From NCBI GenBank assembly GCA_015075645.1, contig JABTUF010000007.1:186001-250000 (forward strand): a stretch of 64,000 nucleotides of DNA, given 5' to 3'. Shown piece after piece: positions 28,187-36,866 of the stretch (the stretch's first letter is position 1; every line of letters starts with the position of its first letter). The DNA is from Burkholderiales bacterium (GTDB taxonomy: Bacteria; Pseudomonadota; Gammaproteobacteria; Burkholderiales; Casimicrobiaceae). The translations under genes were made by a program, and so were the position numbers. The notes beneath the pieces are model-generated. The model was not told where the DNA came from and did no database searches. It worked only from the letters and a program-made list of their open reading frames with translations.

Positions 28187-28474
28187 TCGAACGCCGGGTC
28201 GAGCGGCAATCCGCGCGCGTCGCGAACCGCGCATGCGCATGGCGGCCGGGATCGGAGCCGCCCCGGCGCTTCCGAAGGCCACCGGACCTGAGTCAGGCTG
28301 CCATCGTCAGCCGGCTCGCAGATGGATGGCACGACGTCCGGCCGTCAACGGCGGAGGCCCTGACCCGGCCAACGGAGCGTACGGCGTCCTCCGCTCCGCG
28401 CATTGCGCTGACTCCGGCTCCGGTGCGTCCGTCGCCTGTGTCGATTTTCCGAGTCCTGAAAGGTCCCGGCCATC

Positions 28475-28888
28475 ATGTCCAACAACATCCAACGCCTTCG
28501 CCTGCCGGAGAACGATCCCACGTTCGGCAGCAACAAGGTGTTCGACCTCTTCCAGTATTCGCCCGCAGTCAAGGCGGGGGGTCTGGTCTTCATCGCCGGC
28601 CAGGTCGGCATTCGTCCCGACGGCACGGTGCCGGACACCGCCGAGGAGCAGATCGATCTGGCGTTCAAGCGCCTGGGCGCGATCCTCGAACACGAGAGCC
28701 TGGGCTTCGATGACCTGGTCGAACTGGTGTCGTACCACGTGCGCATCGACGAGCAGCTGGCCCGGTTCCGGGAAATCAAGGAGCGCTACGTCACGCGCGA
28801 CTTCCCGACGTGGACCATTCTCGGCGTGGCCGCGCTGGCCCGACCGAACCTGCTCATCGAGATCAAGGCCGTCGCCGCCGCTGGGTGA
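28475..28888 (+). CDS. RidA family protein, non-canonical
   Basis: 137-residue Rid-superfamily protein (VFIAGQVGIRPDG, IDLAFKRLGAILEH, LLIEIKAVAA). As in the other Rid protein of this window, the catalytic Arg of canonical RidA is missing: the aligned stretch is FPTWTILGV. It is therefore likely a different Rid subgroup, perhaps acting on another intermediate. The 288 bases upstream carry no gene I can support. Confidence 0.82.
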   Translation: MSNNIQRLRLPENDPTFGSNKVFDLFQYSPAVKAGGLVFIAGQVGIRPDGTVPDTAEEQIDLAFKRLGAILEHESLGFDDLVELVSYHVRIDEQLARFREIKERYVTRDFPTWTILGVAALARPNLLIEIKAVAAAG

Positions 28889-29179
28889 CTCCGGCGCGGC
28901 GCATGCCTGAATGCGCGCCCGCGTTCGTCAAGGCTGCCAGGACGACCCTCGTGCAGTGCGAGGACAGGGAAACGTTCCTCGACAGGACGCTCGATTTCCG
29001 GCGGGCATTCGCGGAGGCCGTGATACCGTATCGGTTCGAGGACGCGAGGCTCTCGGCGACGATCACAGGAGCGATGGCCTCCTGAACCGGCAACAGAGTG
29101 TGCTCGAAGCCGCGTCGATCGCCGGTCTCCGTACCGCGACAGTGCGACTCTTCCTTCGAGAAACCCATAGGGGCTGGAA

Positions 29180-30103
29180 ATGACTGCATCGCTGATTGAT
29201 CGCGTCTCCCCGGTCGGCCGCGTGCCGGACGACCTCCGCCGCGCCGCGGCGCAACAGCAGAAGTTCGACCAGGACAACACGCAGCGCAGCGTGGGCTACG
29301 TCATGCTGGACTGTTCGGGCACGGTGATGGACCGGTACGTCGACGCGCCCGCGATCGTGTTCGTCGCCGTGTTCAGGAAGTACGGCCTGGAGATCTCGAT
29401 GACCGAGGCGCGCGCGCCGATGGGCCTGCGCAAGGACCTGCACATCAAGGCGATCACCGAAACGCCCTCGGTGCGCGAGCGCTTCAAGGCCCGATTCGGG
29501 CGCGAGCCGAACCAGGGCGACGTCGACGCGATGTTCGCCGATTTCGTACCCACGCAGCTCGATCTCCTGCGCAAGGGCAACTACCACGAGCTGCTACCGG
29601 GTGTCGCCGAGGTGGTGCGGGGCCTGCAGCAGCGGAACATCAAGATCGGGGTGACCACGGGGTTCACGCGAGCGATGCTCGACATCCTCCTCGAGGGAGG
29701 GCGCAAGCAGGGCTTCCATCCGGACACCTCGTGCGCCGGGGACGATGTCGAGATGCCGCGCCCGATGCCCTACATGGTGATCAAGAACCTCGAACGCATG
29801 GGCGTCGTCAACCTCGAGAACGCCATGCGCCGCACCGTCAAGGTGGACGACACGGTTTCCGGAGCGGGCGAAGGAGCGCCGCTGTGCTGGCGCGTGGGCG
29901 TGTCCAAGTGGAGCAACTACGTCGCCGACAGTTGGGACGCCGTGCGGAAGATGAGCCCGGCCGAGCTCGAGGCGCGCGAGCGCGCCTCGAAGGAGAAGCT
30001 CATCCGCGAGAGCGGCGCCCACTACGTGATCGACGACCTGCGCGACCTTCCCGCGGTGATCGCGGACGTCGACCGCAGGCTCGCCGCCGGCGAGAATCCC
30101 TGA
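29180..30103 (+). CDS. Phosphonatase-like HAD hydrolase (PhnX-related)
   Basis: 307-residue HAD-superfamily protein most like phosphonoacetaldehyde hydrolase, which splits the C-P bond of phosphonoacetaldehyde through a Schiff-base lysine. The nucleophile loop is MLDCSGTVMD, the cap has ARAPMGLRKDLHIKAI with a Lys in the place of the Schiff-base Lys, motif II is GVTTGFTR, and the acidic loop is VKVDDTVSGAGEG. It is longer than typical PhnX (about 270) by an N-terminal extension of about 40 residues. No phosphonate transaminase or transporter lies nearby, so the substrate is uncertain. Confidence 0.8.
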   Translation: MTASLIDRVSPVGRVPDDLRRAAAQQQKFDQDNTQRSVGYVMLDCSGTVMDRYVDAPAIVFVAVFRKYGLEISMTEARAPMGLRKDLHIKAITETPSVRERFKARFGREPNQGDVDAMFADFVPTQLDLLRKGNYHELLPGVAEVVRGLQQRNIKIGVTTGFTRAMLDILLEGGRKQGFHPDTSCAGDDVEMPRPMPYMVIKNLERMGVVNLENAMRRTVKVDDTVSGAGEGAPLCWRVGVSKWSNYVADSWDAVRKMSPAELEARERASKEKLIRESGAHYVIDDLRDLPAVIADVDRRLAAGENP

Positions 30104-30229
30104 CGCTGGCCCCGGCCTCGACATCTGCAGGCCGCCGCAGGACCGGCGCAGCGGCAGGCGGGCGCTTGACGTTCCGGGCGTGCGCTGTCGCGCGGTGCGT
30201 GGCGGCCCCACACAGTTAACGCGACGCTC

Positions 30230-30258
30230 GCACGCCAACATCGGCACTGTTGGCGTGC
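30230..30258 (+). terminator. Perfect 11-bp inverted repeat after the phosphonatase-like gene
   Basis: GCACGCCAACA and its exact complement TGTTGGCGTGC, separated by seven bases, 127 bases after the stop codon. A strong hairpin in RNA, but without a T tract; it could be a terminator or a DNA-binding palindrome. Confidence 0.45.
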
Positions 30259-30356
30259 CAAAGCAGCGTTCGTCGCCTTGACGCAGGGCGAATCCGGATC
30301 TCAAATTCGACGAGATCGCGACATTTGCTGTTCAGTGAAGATACGGAGGCGCCCTA

Positions 30357-31463
30357 GTTCATTGAATCATTGAAATCGGATGTATTGTCCCCACATGATG
30401 GGGTATGGAACGAATCACTTTGAGCGAAGAACATCGGGCGGATTTGCAATCTTTGACGCGCTCGCGCCACGGCAGTGCGGCGGTGGTGCGTCGGGCGCGC
30501 TGCATCTTGTTGTGGTCGGCGGGAGAGCGACGGGTGGACATCCGCGACAAACTGGCGTGCAACGACGGCTTCATTACCCGCTGGACCCGTGCCTATGCCG
30601 AACAGGGGTTGCCGGGACTGGTGTCGTACTACCCGGGACGCGCGCCGCGCCAGCCGGCCGAGAAGATCGAGGCGCGAGTGCTCAACTACACCCTCAAGCG
30701 CACGCCGCGCGACGGCTCGACGCACTGGAGCAACCGCAAGCTCGCGGCCGAGTTGGGCGACATCAGCTTCATGAGCGTGCAGCGCATCTGGCAGAAGCAC
30801 GGTCTGCGTCCGCATCGGCTGCGCCGCCACATGATGTCCAACGATCCGGATTTCGAGACCAAGGCGGCCGACGTGATCGGCCTGTACCTCAACCCGCCCG
30901 AGCACGCGGCGGTGTTCAGCGTCGACGAGAAGACGGCGATCCAGGCCCTCGACCGCAAGGACCGGATGCTGCCGCTCTCCCCGGGGCGCGCCGAGAGTCA
31001 CGGCTTCGAGTACAAGCGCAATGGGACGCTGAGTCTGTTCGCTGCCTTGAATACCCGCACCGGCGAGGTGATCGGCAAGACCGCCGCCCGCCACACCAGC
31101 GAGCAGTTCGTCACCTTTCTCGAAGAGATCAAGGCTTCGCAACCGGCCGACCGGGAAATCCATGTGATCTGCGATAACGTCAGCAGCCACAAGACCGAGC
31201 GGGTGCGTGCGTTCCTGCAGGCCAACCCGAATGTGCAGATGCACTACACGCCCACCTACTCGTCGTGGCTCAACCAGGTCGAGAACTGGTTCTCGCGCAT
31301 CCAGCGCAGTGTCATCACCCGTGGCGTGTTCACCAGCGTCAAGGATCTCGACAAGAAAATCATGCGATTCATCCGCCAGTACAACAAGGACGCTCGGCCC
31401 ATCAAGTGGAAGTACGACAATCCCAGACGTCGATATCACGCCGATTTTTCCGTTTCAGTGAAC
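30357..31463 (+). mobile_element. IS630-family insertion sequence, complete
   Basis: 1107-bp element with imperfect terminal inverted repeats (20 of 26 positions match: GTTCATTGAATC at the left, GTTCACTGAAAC read inward from the right). It is flanked on both sides by TA (30355-30356 and 31464-31465) inside the context C-TA-element-TA-G, so the original target was CTAG, the site known for IS630. A 180-bp copy of the left end recurs at 44545-44724. Confidence 0.92.
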
Positions 31464-31466
31464 TAG
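30405..31466 (+). CDS. IS630 family transposase
   Basis: 353-residue DDE transposase. N-terminal helix-turn-helix (VDIRDKLACNDGFITRW), then the catalytic Asp in FSVDEKTAIQ, the second Asp in VICDNVSSHK, and Glu in NQVENWFSRIQ. The frame is intact, so the element may be active. The stop codon TAG is not fully inside the element: it is made of the duplicated TA target plus the next chromosomal base. Confidence 0.95.
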   Translation: MERITLSEEHRADLQSLTRSRHGSAAVVRRARCILLWSAGERRVDIRDKLACNDGFITRWTRAYAEQGLPGLVSYYPGRAPRQPAEKIEARVLNYTLKRTPRDGSTHWSNRKLAAELGDISFMSVQRIWQKHGLRPHRLRRHMMSNDPDFETKAADVIGLYLNPPEHAAVFSVDEKTAIQALDRKDRMLPLSPGRAESHGFEYKRNGTLSLFAALNTRTGEVIGKTAARHTSEQFVTFLEEIKASQPADREIHVICDNVSSHKTERVRAFLQANPNVQMHYTPTYSSWLNQVENWFSRIQRSVITRGVFTSVKDLDKKIMRFIRQYNKDARPIKWKYDNPRRRYHADFSVSVN

Positions 31467-31524
31467 TTGCGAACGCGGGACGGCTCCCACCCTCCGGATT
31501 GCGCGCCGTATCGCGCGCGGACGG

Positions 31525-31830
31525 TCACGCCGCAGTCGGCTGAAAGATGCGGATCCTCGGCGCGAGCTTCGCGCGCAATTCTCGGTCTGCGACCCGCATG
31601 TCGTACTCGGACTGCAGGTTCAGCCAGAACCTGGGCTCCATGCCGAAAAAGATCCCGAGCCGAAGCGCGGTGTCCGCCGTGATGGGGCGCTGACCATTCA
31701 CCAGTTCGCTGATCCGGCTCGGCGAGACGTCGATGTCCGCCGCAAGCTGACGGGCGCTGATGCCCATGGGCTTCATGAAATCCTCTAGGAGGATCTCGCC
31801 GGGATGAATCTCCTCGAGCAACTTGGGCAT
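31525..31830 (-). CDS. higA: HigA-family antitoxin (HTH XRE)
   Basis: 101-residue antitoxin and DNA-binding protein. It opens MPKLLEEIHPGEILLEDFM and contains the helix-turn-helix ISARQLAADIDVSPSRISELV with NGQRPITADTALRL, all typical of HigA. It lies 11 bases after higB (toxin first, antitoxin second, as is usual for this family) and is expected to repress the operon. Confidence 0.92.
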   Translation of the reverse strand: MPKLLEEIHPGEILLEDFMKPMGISARQLAADIDVSPSRISELVNGQRPITADTALRLGIFFGMEPRFWLNLQSEYDMRVADRELRAKLAPRIRIFQPTAA

Positions 31831-31841
31831 TTCTAGAACTC

Positions 31842-32117
31842 CTAGTGGTAGTCCACGATCTCGACGCTGTGCGCTCCGTCCGACTTCCAGACGAAACAGA
31901 CCCGCCACTGGTCGTTGATGCGAATGCTGTGCTGGCCCCTGCGGTCGCCCTTCAGTGCCTCCAGCTGGTTGCCCGGCGGGATTCGCAGGCATGGCTCGGT
32001 GGCGGCGTGGATCTGGAGCAGCTTTCGCCGAGCGACGCGCTCGATGTTGCGGAAGCGGGCTATCGAGTGGCTATGAAACAGGGCCTCGGTATCGGCGCAC
32101 GCGAACGAGCGAATCAT
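31842..32117 (-). CDS. higB: HigB-family mRNA interferase toxin
   Basis: 91-residue RelE/HigB-fold toxin that cuts mRNA on the ribosome. The sequence IRSFACADTEALFHS, the basic VARRKLLQI helix and RRGQHSIRINDQWRVCF followed by the terminal VEIVDYH are characteristic. It precedes higA. A palindrome overlaps its start codon. Confidence 0.92.
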   Translation of the reverse strand: MIRSFACADTEALFHSHSIARFRNIERVARRKLLQIHAATEPCLRIPPGNQLEALKGDRRGQHSIRINDQWRVCFVWKSDGAHSVEIVDYH

Positions 32118-32151
32118 GCTGCATGATGATCCGCAATACAGGTTCTGTCAA
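32113..32151 (-). promoter_or_regulatory. higBA promoter and operator palindrome
   Basis: TTGACA at 32146-32151, a 17-base spacer and CATCAT at 32123-32128 form a promoter whose predicted start falls on the higB ATG (32117). A perfect palindrome ATCATGC-A-GCATGAT (32113-32127) covers the -10 and the start codon and is a good candidate for the HigA operator. The transcript would have almost no leader. Confidence 0.6.
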
Positions 32152-32254
32152 GCGGAACTCGTCGTTAGGAATCAGACCACCGCACGGTGGCCCCGCTCCT
32201 TGGAACCAGCGGCGTCGGCGTGAGCGTCCCGAGTGTTGCCGCCAGGTGCATCAA

Positions 32255-34195
32255 TCAAGGCGCGTTCGGATGTATCGATTGAGGCATGACCTGCATGACG
32301 GTCTGCGCTTCGGCAATCCGATAGCTCATCGTACGGTAGCCGCGCTGGCGCTTGTCCCACATTCGCAGTAGAGCCGGGTGCCCGGCGTCCACGAAGTCGA
32401 TGATCCGAACGCTGGCCTTGTCGGCGTGCTCTCGATGCAACCGGCCAGCGTACTGCTGCAACGTTCCCTTCCACGAGACGGGCATCGCCAGGACCAGGGT
32501 ATCGAGGGGCGGATGGTCGAATCCTTCGCCGACGAGCTTGCCGGTGGCGAGCAGAATACGCGGCGCATCGGGTGGCAGCGCATCGAGTTCTGCGATGAGC
32601 GTAGCGCGCTGTTTCCTGGACATCCGTCCGTGAAGAACGAAACGCTGCGGGGCCTCTGCACCCAACGCCACCTGGATGGCGTCGAGGTGCTCAGTGCGCT
32701 CGGTCAGGACCAGCACCTTGCGGCCCTGATCGAACGCATTCCTGATTTCTGCGGCGATTGCCGCTGTCCGCGCCCGATCGTTCGCGAGGTGCCGAAACAC
32801 CTCCTGAATCCCAGACGCCGGCGACAGATCGATTCGAGCAAAGCATGATCGAGGCAGCACCTCCAGGTCGTGGGGAGCGTCCACAGGCCTCGCCGCCGTG
32901 TGCCGGATCGGTCCACACTGCATGAAGATGATCGGCTGCTGACCATCACGCCGGATCGGCGTGGCGGTCAGGCCGAGCACGTACTTGGCCTTGCATCGCT
33001 TCAGGATGGCGTCGAAAGACACGGCGCCGACGTGGTGGCACTCGTCCACGATGACGTGGCCGTAGTTCTCAACCAGGGCCTTGACCTCGCCTTGGCGGGA
33101 CAGCGACTGCATCACCGCGATGTCGATCTTGCCGGTGGGCTTCGCCTTGCCGCCGCCGAGGGTCCCGACCACGTCCCCGCACACACCAAGAAACGTCTGC
33201 AATCGCTCCTGCCACTGCTTGAGCAGCTCGGTTCGATGCACCAGCACCAGGGTGTTTACGCCGCGGCGCGCGATCATCGCGGCAGCGGTAACGGTCTTGC
33301 CGAATGCGGTCGGGGCGCACAGCACGCCCACGTCGTAATGGAGCATCGCGGCAGCAGCCGCTTCCTGATCAGCTCGAAGCGTCCCGACGAAACGGGCACC
33401 AATCGGCTCGCCGGCGTTGCGCTCGTCCCTCAGATCACAGCGGATTGAGTTTTGGCGCAGCAAGTCCTGCGCGGCATCGAGGCAGCCGCGCGGCAGTGCA
33501 ATGTGACGGGGATAGTTCTCGGCGCAACCGATCACCCGCGGCTTGTCCCACACCGACAGCCGCATGGCCTGTGCCCGGTAGAACTCGGGGTTCTGAAACG
33601 CCGCGAGGCGGATCAGGCGGTTGGCCAATGGCTGGGGGAGCCCAGCCTTCTCGAAGTAGAGGAGGTTCGCCAGGGTCACGGTGAGTGACATCGGCATCGC
33701 GCCCGCAATCTTCGCAGGCGGTGGCGACGTGCGCTTCCACGGCGTCGCCAGATCCTCATCGTCGATGAAGGTCACGTCGAGGGGATGCACGCCACCTGTC
33801 GCCCGAACGATCGTCGGCTCGATGTCGTGCGGCGACATCGGCTGGATCGACGCCAGGAACTCCCACTGGTCGGGGTGTGGTCGCAGGTCGGAGTCGACAA
33901 ACACAGTGAAGCCGTTCTCCCGCGGCCTCTTCTGCAGCGGCAAGGCGATCAGATTGCCAAAGCCGCCCTTGGGCATGGTGTCCTGATTGGGAAACAGTCG
34001 ATCGTAAGACGAGAGTTCCAGTTGCCGCGTGCGCGCGCAGGTGTGACTGATGATGGCCGTGCCCAACCGACGGGCGTCCCGGGCCGATACGCGGTTGGCG
34101 AAAAAGATCCAGGCGTGCGCCCCGTTTCCCGAGCGGGAAATCTCGACCGCCACCGGTACGCCGAGATCGGTGCACGAACCGGCGAAGGCCCGAAC
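32255..34195 (-). pseudogene. TOTE-type primase-helicase, C-terminal fragment (separated from its N-terminus by an IS3 element)
   Basis: About 646 codons. The first 110 hold the rest of an archaeo-eukaryotic primase domain: SGNGAHAWIFF (the conserved His motif) and FTVFVDSDLRP. A superfamily 2 helicase follows: motif I APTAFGKTVTAA, motif II IVDECHH, motif III LGLTATP, and motif VI QYAGRLHRE. Together with the fragment at 35479-35979 this forms the primase-helicase of TOTE conflict systems, thought to act against invading DNA. The helicase half remains open from a GTG near 34153 and could still be translated. Higher-coordinate end is the IS target duplication. Confidence 0.85.
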
Positions 34196-34234
34196 TGAGC
34201 TTCCCTCTGTTTTTCGTCCGCCAAGGGAACGGGG

Positions 34235-35125
34235 TCATGCTGCCACGGCTTGCTCGTGCTGACTGCTGATCCAACCGGCCAGGAACCGCGCCGGCGAAAC
34301 ATAGCCGAGCGTCGAGTGCTTGCGCCTGCGGTTGTAGAACACCTCGATGTAGTCGAACAGATCGGCGATCGCCGCCTCGCGCGTCGCGTACCGGGTGCCA
34401 TGCACGCGCTCGTTCTTCAAGCTGTTGAAGAAGCTCTCGGTCGGCGCGTTGTCCCAGCAGTTCCCCTTGCGGCTCATCGAGCAGGTCATGCCGAACTCGA
34501 CCAGCTTGTCCTGGAACACGCCGCTCGCGTATTGGCTGCCCCTATCGGAGTGATGCATCAATCCAGGCGCCGGCTTGCGGCGAAACCACGCCATCGTCAG
34601 TGCATCGACCACGATATCCGCCGTCATCCGCGGCTTGATCGACCAGCCGACCACCTCGCGGTTGAACAGATCGAGCACCACGGCCAGGTACAGCCAACCC
34701 TCATCGGTCCAGATGTACGTCAGATCGGCCGTCCACACCCGATTGGGCGACGCCGGCGCAAACTCCCGGGCCAGCAGGTTGTCCGCCACCGGCAGCGCGT
34801 GCCTGGAATCGGTCGTCGCCTTGAACCGGCGCTTGTGCCGCGCCCTCAGGTCATGCTCCCGCATCAGCCGCTCGACCCGCGCCTTGCTCACCTGGTAGCC
34901 GCGCTCCCGCAGCTCCCGATACATCCGCGGCGAGCCGTAGGCCGCCTTGTACTGCGCGTGCACGCTGCGCAGCAGCGCCAGCAGTTGCCCATCGGTCAGC
35001 CGTGTGCGATCCGGCCTGCCGCCACCCTTCCAGGCCCGATACCCGCTGATGCTCACCGTCAGCGTGGTGCACATCGTCGGCAGCGGAAAGTTCTTCCGTT
35101 GCGTGTCGATCCAGGCGTACTTCAC
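34235..35125 (-). CDS. IS3 family transposase OrfB (DDE integrase domain)
   Basis: 296 residues. N-terminal IS3 OrfB helix region (RELRERGYQVSKARVERLM), then the rve integrase core with D in WTADLTYIW, D in MHHSDRGSQY and E in NAPTESFFNSLKNE. Ends with YVSPARFLAG. Normally made as an OrfAB fusion by frameshifting; it overlaps orfA by four bases. Confidence 0.95.
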   Translation of the reverse strand: MKYAWIDTQRKNFPLPTMCTTLTVSISGYRAWKGGGRPDRTRLTDGQLLALLRSVHAQYKAAYGSPRMYRELRERGYQVSKARVERLMREHDLRARHKRRFKATTDSRHALPVADNLLAREFAPASPNRVWTADLTYIWTDEGWLYLAVVLDLFNREVVGWSIKPRMTADIVVDALTMAWFRRKPAPGLMHHSDRGSQYASGVFQDKLVEFGMTCSMSRKGNCWDNAPTESFFNSLKNERVHGTRYATREAAIADLFDYIEVFYNRRRKHSTLGYVSPARFLAGWISSQHEQAVAA

Positions 35126-35421
35126 AGTGCATCTTTCGCGAAGTACGCCGTCGCTTTTTTTAGGATTTCATTCTCCATCCGCAGCCGCGCGTTCTCGGCC
35201 CGCACCCGCGAGAGCTCCATCTGCTCCGGCGTAATCGCCTTGGCTCCCGGCGGATTGAGCTTCCCCGCCTTCGCCGCCTTCACCCAGTTTCGCAGCGTCT
35301 GCTCGACCAACCCCAGGTCGCGCGCCACGACCGCGACCCCCTGGCCGCTGCGAACCCGCTTGACCGCCAGTTCCTTGAACTCCGCCGTGAATTCCTGCTT
35401 CGGTACCTTGAACATTCCCAA
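35122..35421 (-). CDS. IS3 family transposase OrfA (HTH)
   Basis: 99 residues: a helix-turn-helix (FKELAVKRVRSGQGVAVVAR) followed by a leucine-zipper-like coiled coil (ELSRVRAENARLRMENEIL). The frame contains a run of seven A at ILKKA, the usual -1 frameshift site into orfB. Confidence 0.93.
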   Translation of the reverse strand: MGMFKVPKQEFTAEFKELAVKRVRSGQGVAVVARDLGLVEQTLRNWVKAAKAGKLNPPGAKAITPEQMELSRVRAENARLRMENEILKKATAYFAKDAL

Positions 35422-35478
35422 CCTCCATTTCGCCTATCCTATCCAAAGACCCTTGGAAGACGAAATTCGAGGGGAAGC

Positions 35479-35979
35479 TCAAACATCCTTTCTCCACTCG
35501 GCTTCGTCGAAGTCGATCGCGAGGAAGTAACAGCTGTCGTCCTCCAACAGCGGGTAGACACCGATCGTCTGGTCACCGGCCAGGTGGGCGTAGATGGCAG
35601 CGTCCGAAAGCGGGATCAACGAGCGATTCGGGCAGTCGCCGCACTTGATTCGTGGCTTCTCGCAAACTCCAGCGCGCCACTCGTTCGCACAGGCAGGTGC
35701 GTAACCTGACCGGCCGGTCGTCCTGCTCTCCCAGCGCACAGGGTAGACGTCCGTGCGACCCCGAAACCGCCGGCGAAAGAGTGCCACTTTCGCCTCGGTG
35801 GAGAGTCGCGACGATTCGGGTCGCGGAGGTGACGTTGCGGGTTCAGGCGTCAGACGCCACTCGATTCCGTTTGCCTCCAGGAGCGCGATCAGTCGCCGGT
35901 TCTCCGCCTGCAGCACGGCCAAGGAGTCGGGCCCCGAAGTCGATTCCTTGCTGGGTAGCGGTCGCACGGAAGCCTTCAT
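35479..35979 (-). pseudogene. TOTE-type primase-helicase, N-terminal fragment
   Basis: 166 residues before the IS3 element. A short coiled coil (residues 20-40, LAVLQAENRRLIALLEANG) is followed by the TOTE primase opening LFRRRFRGRTDVYPVRWE, a four-Cys cluster (ACANEW, GVCEKP, KCGDCPNRS) that probably binds zinc, and the first primase metal motif FLAIDFDEAEW (D156, D158). The insertion comes eight residues after these aspartates and separates them from the rest of the active site. The ATG overlaps the AbiEii stop by four bases (ATGA), so this gene is the third of an abiEi-abiEii-primase operon. Confidence 0.82.
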
Positions 35980-36866
35980 TGCGACCGTTGCCGATCTCGG
36001 GGCATGAGCAACGCCGGATACCGCTTTGCACTCAGTTCCGCGATGACCTCACCGGAGAGCTTCCATCCGTCTCCGCTGATTCGCGCGATCACCTCCGTCC
36101 AGACGCGCTCGAATGCCCGGATCGCATCCTCATTGGTCCAGTGCACGCCCGCCGGGAGCATCGGCGCGACGTCTTCGGTCAGGCTTCGGGTCAACTTCTC
36201 CAGCATGCGCTGCTCCGCCATCGCTCGCGTGATCGGCTTGCCCTCGAGGGCCAGGTAGTGGTCGAAGCAGGCGATGACTTTCTGCGGGTCCAGGTGCAGC
36301 TGTTCGAGCCCCTGGTGCAGATCGAACAGGTCACGGTTCCTGCGCCGCTGCAGCAGTGCGCGCAGCTTCGTGCCGAACAGTTCCTCGGGCTCGAAGGAGC
36401 CGATCTCCGCCGTTCCGCGGTACCAGTCGTTTTCCACGGCAAACGGATACCGTCGAACGCCAAGCAAGCTCTTGTGCTCCCGGGTGTTGATCTCGACCTT
36501 CAGCTTGAGCGTCGCCTGCGCATCGATCTCGGGCGTGAACTTGAACACCAGGTGCATCGAGTGCCCGGCCTGCTCCCGGCTGCATTTCCCGAGCCACGAC
36601 AGCGCCGCGCGTATCGCGTCGACCGTGCCACCGATGGGCTCGGGATGCGTCTGGACCAGATCGATGTCTTCCGAGTAGCGCAGCGGTTGCTCGAGGAGCA
36701 GCTTGTGGATCGCCGTACCGCCGCGGAATGCGATCTTCCCCGCCAACGTCGGCGCATTGAACAGGTCGCACAGGGCGCGACAGATGATCAGGTCCTGCTC
36801 GACCTGACGCACGTCCGGCCACGGCGCTTTCGTACTCCACGCCTGCAGGAAGGCGGTGGGAATCAC
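35976..36866 (-). CDS. AbiEii/AbiGii family nucleotidyltransferase toxin
   Basis: 296-residue toxin of the type IV-like AbiE abortive-infection system. The nucleotidyltransferase motifs are present: FRGGTAIHKL and YSEDIDLV with the paired acidic residues, then EELFGTKLRALLQRRRNRDLFDL (quoted in part). Family toxins add nucleotides to tRNA ends or other targets and stop growth. Overlaps abiEi upstream and the primase-helicase gene downstream, each by four bases. Confidence 0.92.
   Translation of the reverse strand: MIPTAFLQAWSTKAPWPDVRQVEQDLIICRALCDLFNAPTLAGKIAFRGGTAIHKLLLEQPLRYSEDIDLVQTHPEPIGGTVDAIRAALSWLGKCSREQAGHSMHLVFKFTPEIDAQATLKLKVEINTREHKSLLGVRRYPFAVENDWYRGTAEIGSFEPEELFGTKLRALLQRRRNRDLFDLHQGLEQLHLDPQKVIACFDHYLALEGKPITRAMAEQRMLEKLTRSLTEDVAPMLPAGVHWTNEDAIRAFERVWTEVIARISGDGWKLSGEVIAELSAKRYPALLMPRDRQRSQ

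Larger units (their letters stand above)
34196..35481 (-). mobile_element. IS3-family insertion sequence in the primase-helicase gene
   Basis: 1286-bp element with terminal inverted repeats beginning TGAGCTTCCC at both ends, flanked by a 3-bp target duplication (AAC at 34193-34195 and 35482-35484). It carries orfA and orfB on the minus strand with an A7 slippery run (35155-35161) for -1 frameshifting to the fused transposase. Both frames are intact. Confidence 0.93.

Noticed and set aside
28911..29085. Possible small gene MPECAPAFVKAARTTLVQ onward
   Set aside because: About 57 open codons without ribosome site or recognised family; may be a remnant, but not supportable.
31480..31500. CTCCCACCCTCC as a possible fourth attachment core
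   Set aside because: Only eight bases agree with the core and the arm repeats are missing.
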